Of a stretch of 32,637 nucleotides of DNA, positions 25,565 through 32,637 are shown one piece after another. Under the pieces are notes generated by a model. It was not told the DNA's origin and did no database searches. It worked only from the letters and a program-made list of their open reading frames with translations. Position numbers and translations under genes: made by a program. The stretch comes from Nitrospira sp. LK70 (GTDB taxonomy: Bacteria > Nitrospirota > Nitrospiria > Nitrospirales > Nitrospiraceae). The stretch is taken from positions 1 through 32,637 of the forward strand of contig PHGD01000054.1 in NCBI GenBank assembly GCA_011090425.1. The letters run 5' to 3'. How positions within the stretch are numbered: the first letter of the stretch is position 1; each line of letters begins with the position of its first letter.

Positions 25565-25581
25565 AGCGCCCATTTTTCAGG

Positions 25582-25610
25582 TTGACTTTCTGCCGAGAAC
25601 CACTTATTCT
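25582..25610 (+). promoter_or_regulatory. Putative sigma-70 promoter of the dsrE/F/H-like genes
   Basis: TTGACT (25582-25587) and TATTCT (25605-25610) are spaced by 17 bp. The resulting leader would include the very AT-rich stretch at 25621-25657. Confidence 0.45.
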
Positions 25611-25620
25611 CCAGCGACAT

Positions 25621-25657
25621 CATAAATATATAACTATATAAAATTAATCGTAAATTC
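25621..25657. other. Strongly AT-rich stretch upstream of the DsrE-like gene
   Basis: Almost all bases are A or T over 36 bp (TATATA and AAATTAAT runs), unlike the surrounding GC-rich sequence. It could be an untranslated leader with low structure, a second promoter, or an easily unwound DNA element related to the nearby origin. Confidence 0.5.
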
Positions 25658-25659
25658 CT

Positions 25660-25980
25660 GTGAATTCAAAGAAGATAGGTTTCCTCCTGGCTCTTCCCCC
25701 ATCACACAGTAGTGCTGAGACTGTTCGCGGGCTTGCGCGCGCGGCCCTAGATGCCGGCCATGATGTCTATCTGTATCTGATTGACGAAGGCGTAAAGAAC
25801 ATCCACACCGAGCACTACCGAGGTCTCGCCCAAGCAGGGGCCCGCGTTTTTGCCTGTGCCTATGGGTGTCAACAACACCAGGTTCCAACGGCGACCATTG
25901 ATCCGAAGATGTCACTCTGCGGCCTTGTCGTGCTATCTGGAATTATTGATGCCTGTGATCCGTTTTTGTCGTTTACCTGA
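25660..25980 (+). CDS. DsrE-family (TusD/DsrE-like) protein
   Basis: The 106-residue protein matches the DsrE/DsrF-like alpha/beta fold: a first strand KIGFLLALPPS, a Ser-rich turn followed by a helix (AETVRGLARAALDAGHDVYLYLIDEGVKN), and ARVFACAYGCQQHQV, where cysteines sit at the position used for sulfur carriage in TusD/DsrE. The C-terminal LVVLSGIIDACDPFLSF is the usual closing strand-helix. The family relays persulfide sulfur, in tRNA thiolation or in sulfur metabolism. A GTG at 25660 is the start, without a clear ribosome-binding site, which weakens the start call. It begins a run of three small genes ending 330 bp before dnaA. Confidence 0.8.
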   Translation: MNSKKIGFLLALPPSHSSAETVRGLARAALDAGHDVYLYLIDEGVKNIHTEHYRGLAQAGARVFACAYGCQQHQVPTATIDPKMSLCGLVVLSGIIDACDPFLSFT

Positions 25981-25991
25981 TTATCTGCACC

Positions 25992-26333
25992 ATGGCAAAA
26001 AATATAGCCGTTGTTATTCAAGAAGATCCTCGAAAGACCCATAGGCCCGTCGAGGCCTTGCGTATTGCACTCGGTCTTGCGGCGGGATCTCATACGACAA
26101 CGGTCGTTCTTCTTGGGGAAGCTGCTCGTCTTCTCTCGGAAGAGACTGACGACATCATCGACGTCGATATCCTCGAAAAGTATCTTCCCTCGATTGAACA
26201 GCTCGAAATCCCCGTTGTTCTGCAAGACAGACCAGACCAGATACCAGTTCGGGACGAATTCTCTGCCAGACGAGAAAATGACGAAACGATCAGCTCCTTT
26301 GTACGATCCATGGACTGTGCACTCGTTTTTTGA
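25992..26333 (+). CDS. DsrF-like (TusC/DsrF) protein
   Basis: The 113-residue product begins with a strand and a helix typical of the DsrE/DsrF superfamily: KNIAVVIQEDPRKTHRPVEALRIALGLAAG, then TTVVLLGEAARLL. The rest has the alternating pattern with IPVVLQDRPDQI and ends with FVRSMDCALVF, whose single Cys lies near the C-terminus, not at the usual DsrF site. It starts 11 bp after the DsrE-like stop and precedes the DsrH-like gene by 16 bp, so the three form a compact operon in the order of tusDCB/dsrEFH. Role in sulfur relay is inferred from family and order only. Confidence 0.75.
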   Translation: MAKNIAVVIQEDPRKTHRPVEALRIALGLAAGSHTTTVVLLGEAARLLSEETDDIIDVDILEKYLPSIEQLEIPVVLQDRPDQIPVRDEFSARRENDETISSFVRSMDCALVF

Positions 26334-26349
26334 TTCGGGAGTTTCTTCT

Positions 26350-26568
26350 ATGCCGTCGCTCGTCTACGTTGTTCGTTCTCCGCTTCAGAGTCTGCACCAT
26401 GCACTCCTCCCGGGGGACGGTTCCACAGTGGTGCTCTCGCTTGAAGATCCTCTTCTTCCAGGAAAAGTATTGCGTGCAGCGCCTGACACCCGATTAACAG
26501 AAGGGGAGCGGTTGTCCTATGAGCAGGTGTTGGCGATAGTCCTTGAGAGCAAGGTTGTGACTCTTTGA
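26350..26568 (+). CDS. DsrH-like (TusB/DsrH) small protein
   Basis: The 72-residue product is a little shorter than typical TusB/DsrH. It begins MPSLVYVVRSPLQSLHHALLP, the position and pattern of DsrH, followed by STVVLSLEDPLLPGKV, and ends with a helix and strand (SYEQVLAIVLESKVVTL), as in this family. The cysteine that carries sulfur in DsrH is not present. The assignment leans on its place as third gene after DsrE-like and DsrF-like genes. No ribosome-binding site is clear. The frame is open upstream, but the ATG at 26350 gives the natural DsrH start. Confidence 0.65.
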   Translation: MPSLVYVVRSPLQSLHHALLPGDGSTVVLSLEDPLLPGKVLRAAPDTRLTEGERLSYEQVLAIVLESKVVTL

Positions 26569-26604
26569 CTCCGAAGTTTTGTAGTAAAGAAAATTCGTAG
26601 TCGT

Positions 26605-26646
26605 GGGAGTAGGAGTAGGAAAGTGAATAGGGAGTAGAAGTAGAAT
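26605..26646 (+). repeat. Purine-rich TAG-repeat tract (possible DnaA-trio element)
   Basis: About 42 bp consist almost only of A and G with recurring TAG: GGGAGTAGGAGTAGG, then GAATAGGGAGTAGAAGTAG. It resembles the trinucleotide DnaA-trio that loads DnaA on single-stranded DNA at origins, but spacing is irregular and it lies about 50 bp from the nearest weak DnaA box. Confidence 0.4.
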
Positions 26647-26670
26647 GTTATTGATGTGATTGACGAAATA

Positions 26671-26680
26671 TAGACGTCTA
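26671..26680. promoter_or_regulatory. 10-bp perfect palindrome in the origin region
   Basis: TAGACGTCTA equals its own reverse complement. It could be a binding site for a dimeric regulator. It lies between the purine tract and the weak DnaA box; no function is shown. Confidence 0.3.
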
Positions 26681-26694
26681 GGGAAGGATAACCC

Positions 26695-26703
26695 TGTGGA
26701 TTA
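26695..26703 (-). promoter_or_regulatory. Weak DnaA box
   Basis: TGTGGATTA on the plus strand is TAATCCACA in reverse complement, one mismatch from the consensus TTATCCACA. Confidence 0.5.
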
Positions 26704-26851
26704 TTTCTTTATGGAAGAGGTGGAACCTGTGAAGAGTTTGGGAAGGGGAGCAGAATGCTGAGAGGGGTGTCTTCATAAGGCTCGACATGACCTTGTGTGA
26801 CATGGTAGTCAGCGTCGGTTTTTGGTAGGTATGTAACGGATGAGAAGATGG

Positions 26852-26860
26852 TTATCCACA
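26852..26860 (+). promoter_or_regulatory. DnaA box (perfect consensus)
   Basis: TTATCCACA matches the DnaA box consensus exactly and lies 39 bp before the dnaA start. Confidence 0.85.
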
Positions 26861-26862
26861 AG

Positions 26863-26871
26863 TGTGAATAA
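26863..26871 (-). promoter_or_regulatory. DnaA box
   Basis: The plus-strand TGTGAATAA reads TTATTCACA on the minus strand, one mismatch from consensus. It lies 2 bp from the perfect box. Confidence 0.7.
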
Positions 26872-26874
26872 TCC

Positions 26875-26883
26875 TGTGTATAA
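26875..26883 (-). promoter_or_regulatory. DnaA box
   Basis: The plus-strand TGTGTATAA reads TTATACACA on the minus strand, one mismatch from consensus. It is 15 bp before the dnaA start, so DnaA could also repress its own gene here. Confidence 0.7.
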
Positions 26884-26898
26884 GGGTTGTGACAGGTT

Positions 26899-28242
26899 AT
26901 GAGTATCGATGCCGTGTGGGAGGAAGCGCTGCAGTATATCCAAGAGAAGGTTCCAAAGCAGGTGTATGACACATGGTTCCTGCCAGTTCGTCTAGACCGG
27001 ATTGAGAACTCGACGGCGCATATCGGAGTTCCGAACAAATTCTTTGGAGAATGGTTGAATACTCATTATGGATCCCTGCTGGCAGAAGCCATGACCACGG
27101 TTGGTGGGGGAGAGGTGATGACTGTTGCATTTGCCGTTCGTGAGAACGGAGCTCGGTCGGAGAGCGAATCCCAAGGCGTCAGGAACGAGCCTCGGAGCCC
27201 AACGCAGGGCAAGCCTCGACGGGGAATCCAGCTGAACCCAAAATATACATTTAAAAACTTCGTCGTTGGTGCGGGGAATCAATTTGCTCATGCAGCGTGC
27301 ATGGCAGTGGCGGAACAGCCTGGACAGACCTATAACCCGCTCTTTATTTACGGTGGTGTGGGACTTGGAAAGACGCATCTTTTGAACGCCATAGGGAATC
27401 ATGTGGCTGAAAAGAGCGATTTGCGCATTGTGTACCTGACCACGGAACAATTTACCAACGAGGTGATCAACTCCATCCGCTATGACAAGATGATGGATCT
27501 GCGGAAGCGCTATCGACATATCGATATGCTGATGATCGACGACATTCAGTTCTTGGTCGGAAAAGAACGGACACAGGAAGAGTTCTTTCACACCTTCAAT
27601 GCCTTGTACGAAGGCCATAAACAGATCGTGCTCTCGAGCGACCGGTTTCCGAAGGACATGCCTGACATCGAAGAACGTCTGCGTTCCCGTTTCGAGTGGG
27701 GATTAATCGCCGATTTGCAACCTCCCGACGTCGAGACTCGGATCGCGATTCTGAGAAAAAAGTCGGAGGATGAGGGAGTCAAGTTACCGGAAGACGTGAT
27801 CCAGTTCCTCTCCACGACGATGAAGAGCAATATCCGTGAGCTGGAAGGGAGTCTTGTCCGATTGGGCGCCTATGCGTCGTTGACGGGCCAAGTCATTACC
27901 CTAGATCTGGCCAAGAGCGTCCTCCGCGATCTGATCGGAGACAAGAAGAAGATCGTGACGATGGACGATATTCAAGAAGCAGTGTGTACCCAGTTCCATG
28001 TAAAACTGACCGAACTGAAATCGCGCCGGCGGAGTAAGACCCTCGTACATCCTCGGCAAATCGCGATGTATCTCTGTCGAGAGTTGACCGACGCATCGTA
28101 TCCTGAAATTGGGCGACAATTCGGCGGCAAGGACCATACAACGATCATTCATGCCTGCCGTCAGGTTGCGAAGTCTAAGGAGAACGACACGACCTTGCAT
28201 GCGACGATTGAAACACTGAAAGAGCAAATTCTTCGGAGCTAA
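26899..28242 (+). CDS. dnaA: Chromosomal replication initiator protein DnaA
   Basis: DnaA binds DnaA boxes, opens the origin and loads the helicase. The 447-residue protein has domain I (about 1-80, VWEEALQYIQEKVPKQVYDTWF), a short linker (about 85-115), the AAA+ domain with Walker A GGVGLGKT at 152-159 and Walker B (MLMIDDIQFL), and the C-terminal DNA-binding domain IV with the family signature GGKDHTTIIHACRQV. The ATG at 26899 has only a weak AGG nearby. Three DnaA boxes lie within 50 bp upstream, consistent with autoregulation. It is followed by dnaN, 20 bp after its stop. Confidence 0.98.
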   Translation: MSIDAVWEEALQYIQEKVPKQVYDTWFLPVRLDRIENSTAHIGVPNKFFGEWLNTHYGSLLAEAMTTVGGGEVMTVAFAVRENGARSESESQGVRNEPRSPTQGKPRRGIQLNPKYTFKNFVVGAGNQFAHAACMAVAEQPGQTYNPLFIYGGVGLGKTHLLNAIGNHVAEKSDLRIVYLTTEQFTNEVINSIRYDKMMDLRKRYRHIDMLMIDDIQFLVGKERTQEEFFHTFNALYEGHKQIVLSSDRFPKDMPDIEERLRSRFEWGLIADLQPPDVETRIAILRKKSEDEGVKLPEDVIQFLSTTMKSNIRELEGSLVRLGAYASLTGQVITLDLAKSVLRDLIGDKKKIVTMDDIQEAVCTQFHVKLTELKSRRRSKTLVHPRQIAMYLCRELTDASYPEIGRQFGGKDHTTIIHACRQVAKSKENDTTLHATIETLKEQILRS

Positions 28243-28262
28243 GAATCGGGGAGAATGTTTCC

Positions 28263-29390
28263 ATGAAGGTACGGATAGAGCGAGATGAATTGCTGACCGG
28301 GCTTCAACGGGTTCAAGGCGTCGTTGAGAAGCGGAACACGATGCCGATTCTATCGAACATCCTCTTTGAAGCAAAACAGGAGGGGATAGAAATCGTCGCG
28401 ACCGACCTCGAGATCGGGGTGCGAGGCCTGTACAAGGCGACCGTCATCGAGACGGGAGGGGTTACCATTTCGGCCAGAAAGCTGTTCGAAATCATCAAGG
28501 AAGTGCCACCCGGCGAAGTTGAGCTCACGTCTGCCGACAACAACTGGACCACCATTCAAGCCGGGAAGAGCCAATTCAAAGTCGTGGGGTTGCCCAGTAC
28601 GGAGTACCCGGCGTTGCCGGCGATCGAGCGTGAGGGATTGACGCCGCTTTCTGGAGACGGCCTGCTTGAATTGATCCGAAAGACACTCTTTGCCGCAGGA
28701 GATAATGATGCGCGGTATATCTTGAATGGGCTCCTTGTCACCCTTCTCGCCACGGATAGAAAAACGTCCCTTCGGTTAGTGGGCACGGACGGGCATCGTC
28801 TCGCCGTGTCAGAACAGGAAGTCGGAAAGACCGACACGAAGGGCGTCCCGCAGGAAATCAAGGCGATTATTCCGAAGAAGGCCGCACACGAAATCCGGCA
28901 TCTCTTGGAAGAGGGAGGAGACAGCGAACCACTGATCGGTTTTACGAAGAACCTCATGATTTTTCGAAAAAGCGGCCTCCTGCTCACATCGCGATTGATG
29001 GAAGGCAACTATCCCAACTACCAACAGGTCATCCCGAAAGAGAACGGCAAGAAGATCAGCGTGAACCGGGCTGAACTGGAAAGCGCGCTGCGGCGAGTCT
29101 CGGTCTTATCGAAGGATAAAACCAGCGCGGTGAAAGTGTCGTTCGCGCCCGGCACGATGACCCTGTTTACCAGCAGTCCGGACTACGGGGAAGCCTCGGA
29201 AGATTTGCCTGTTCGATACGAGGGGGATGCGCTCAGCACGGGTTTTAACGCCCGCTATCTGTTGGAGGTCTTCAGTGTGATGGACGGGGAGAGCATCTCT
29301 ATGCAGATGGAAACCCCTTTGAGTCCCTGTCTGATCCAGGAACCGGATAACCCTGGGTTTAAGTGTGTGGTGATGCCGATCAAGATCTGA
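28263..29390 (+). CDS. dnaN: DNA polymerase III beta subunit (sliding clamp)
   Basis: The beta clamp forms a dimeric ring around DNA and tethers DNA polymerases. The 375-residue protein has the expected length and three similar clamp domains (about 1-120, 128-250, 252-375). It starts with MKVRIERDELLTGLQRVQGVVEKRNTMPILSNIL, the standard clamp N-terminus, and ends with PDNPGFKCVVMPIKI, typical of the peptide-binding cleft at the C-terminus (usual motif MPMR/MPIK). The start lies 20 bp after dnaA, suggesting co-transcription. gyrB follows 102 bp later. Confidence 0.98.
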   Translation: MKVRIERDELLTGLQRVQGVVEKRNTMPILSNILFEAKQEGIEIVATDLEIGVRGLYKATVIETGGVTISARKLFEIIKEVPPGEVELTSADNNWTTIQAGKSQFKVVGLPSTEYPALPAIEREGLTPLSGDGLLELIRKTLFAAGDNDARYILNGLLVTLLATDRKTSLRLVGTDGHRLAVSEQEVGKTDTKGVPQEIKAIIPKKAAHEIRHLLEEGGDSEPLIGFTKNLMIFRKSGLLLTSRLMEGNYPNYQQVIPKENGKKISVNRAELESALRRVSVLSKDKTSAVKVSFAPGTMTLFTSSPDYGEASEDLPVRYEGDALSTGFNARYLLEVFSVMDGESISMQMETPLSPCLIQEPDNPGFKCVVMPIKI

Positions 29391-29480
29391 AAGGTTCCGA
29401 TAGCCGCCCGACCAACATGGACACCGAGAACTCTCTGTTCGCCTCACAGCCGACGAATCATGCGACCCTATGACGATTGA

Positions 29481-31961
<2,481 letters not shown>

Positions 31962-32029
31962 CGCTATTCGTTAATTGTGAATCGCCGGAGAGAGTCTTGA
32001 TGAACTCTTACGTTCAGGTTTCACGAATG

Positions 32030-32057
32030 ACGATTAACGGTTAACGGTTAACGATTC
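32030..32057 (+). repeat. Tandem 7-bp repeat (ACGRTTA-like, four units) before gyrA
   Basis: Four consecutive 7-bp units, ACGATTA ACGGTTA ACGGTTA ACGATTC, end just upstream of the gyrA ribosome-binding site. The last unit forms part of CGATTCAC (32052-32059), which pairs in reverse complement with GTGAATCG at 31977-31984. Confidence 0.7.
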
Positions 32058-32067
32058 ACGAGGGAAA

Positions 32068-32637
32068 ATGCCTCCCGATGAACGTCTAGAACATATCGAC
32101 ATCGAAGACGAGATGCGCTCGTCGTACTTGAGCTACGCGATGAGCGTGATCGTGGGACGCGCGCTGCCCGACGTCCGCGACGGACTCAAACCCGTTCATC
32201 GCCGGATCTTGTTCGGTATGAATGAAATGGGCCTCGCCTCTAACCGTGCCTACCGGAAATCGGCCAAGATCGTCGGCGAAGTCATGGGGAACTATCATCC
32301 ACACGGCAACATGCCCATCTACGACGCGCTCGTCCGGATGGCGCAAGATTTCAACATGCGCTATCCGCTCATCGACGGCCAAGGTAATTATGGGTCGATG
32401 GACGGCGACCCGCCGGCCGCCGAGCGCTATACCGAAGCGCGCATGACGAAACTGGCTGAAGAGATGTTGGCCGACATCGACAGGGAAACCGTCGATTTCG
32501 GGCCGAACTACGACGAATCAAGACAAGAACCCCTGGTCCTGCCGACTAGGGTGCCAAATCTGCTCATCAACGGTGCCGGCGGTATTGCTGTCGGCTACGC
32601 AACCAATATCCCGACGCACAACGTCGCTGAGATCATC
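32068..32637 (+). CDS. gyrA: DNA gyrase subunit A (5' part, cut by the window end)
   Basis: The reading frame is open to the last base of the window, giving 190 residues of a protein normally about 800-850 long. It begins [21 protein letters not shown], then [26 protein letters not shown], the standard winged-helix region of the breakage-reunion domain. The active-site tyrosine lies in the ERYTEAR segment near residue 120. GAGGG precedes the ATG at 32068 by 4 bp. In the quinolone-resistance region the residue equivalent to E. coli Ser83 is Met82 and that equivalent to Asp87 is Asp86. The gene follows gyrB directly and is very likely co-transcribed or at least co-regulated with it. Confidence 0.97.
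   Translation, partial: MPPDERLEHIDIEDEMRSSYLSYAMSVIVGRALPDVRDGLKPVHRRILFGMNEMGLASNRAYRKSAKIVGEVMGNYHPHGNMPIYDALVRMAQDFNMRYPLIDGQGNYGSMDGDPPAAERYTEARMTKLAEEMLADIDRETVDFGPNYDESRQEPLVLPTRVPNLLINGAGGIAVGYATNIPTHNVAEII

Larger units (their letters stand above)
26569..26898. other. Putative chromosomal replication origin (oriC) upstream of dnaA
   Basis: The 330-bp gene-free region directly before dnaA contains three DnaA boxes clustered at 26852-26883, a weaker one at 26695-26703, a purine-rich TAG-repeat tract at 26605-26646 and a perfect 10-bp palindrome, TAGACGTCTA, at 26671-26680. Clustered DnaA boxes between dnaA and its upstream neighbour are the common bacterial origin layout. GC-skew could not be measured beyond the window. 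Confidence 0.7.

Noticed and set aside
25557-25581. Terminator hairpin at the end of hisS (CCTGAA/TTCAGG)
   Set aside because: The stem is only six base pairs, overlaps the stop codon and lacks a T-run after it.

Overview
The window looks like bacterial chromosome from the genus Nitrospira or a close relative (phylum Nitrospirota). This is an inference from the general look of the proteins, the order dnaA-dnaN-gyrB-gyrA, the moderately high GC content and the mix of housekeeping genes; no database search was possible. The right end carries the likely replication origin region, so the window probably spans the conventional start of the chromosome.

Layout, left to right. (1) 150-3859: an orphan methyltransferase-like gene, a gamma-class carbonic anhydrase (minus), then rimO overlapping purU (plus), closed by a strong bidirectional hairpin terminator. 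(2) 3918-7712, minus strand: a response regulator, a sensor histidine kinase and an HtrA/DegP-type periplasmic protease in one direction, reading as an envelope-stress unit. (3) 7813-8007: a 195-bp element with 19-bp terminal inverted repeats whose right end supplies the stop codon of a membrane-anchored NTF2-like protein. (4) 8952-13277: full-length glycine decarboxylase (gcvP) and a Tat-exported class V aminotransferase-like protein. (5) 13325-17650, minus strand: an accessory cluster made of a secreted Sel1-repeat protein, a TIR-domain protein fused to an FGE-sulfatase/lectin-fold domain, and a secreted protein of 14 near-identical 50-residue repeats. (6) 17897-19398: the remnant of an integrative element at the 3' end of tRNA-Leu(CAG), bounded by an 18-bp direct repeat with one mismatch and holding a lipoprotein, a frameshifted tyrosine-recombinase fragment and a small unknown gene. 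(7) 19678-24137: a helicase-like protein that has lost its P-loop and second motor domain, a small unknown gene, a TPR protein and a double-domain ThyX-like protein without the ThyX signature. (8) 24296-26568: hisS and three DsrE/DsrF/DsrH-like genes. (9) 26569-26898: the putative oriC, with three DnaA boxes packed in 32 bp and a TAG-rich purine tract, then dnaA, dnaN, gyrB and the 5' part of gyrA, all co-directional.

The most promising unusual material is the Sel1 / TIR-FGE / 14-repeat cluster. The C-terminus of the TIR-FGE protein has the residue and codon pattern of a diversity-generating-retroelement variable region, although no reverse transcriptase or template repeat lies in the window. 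The tRNA-Leu element remnant beside it suggests that this stretch has received foreign DNA. The degenerate helicase-like and ThyX-like proteins are also worth a look, because both keep a recognisable fold but lack key catalytic residues.
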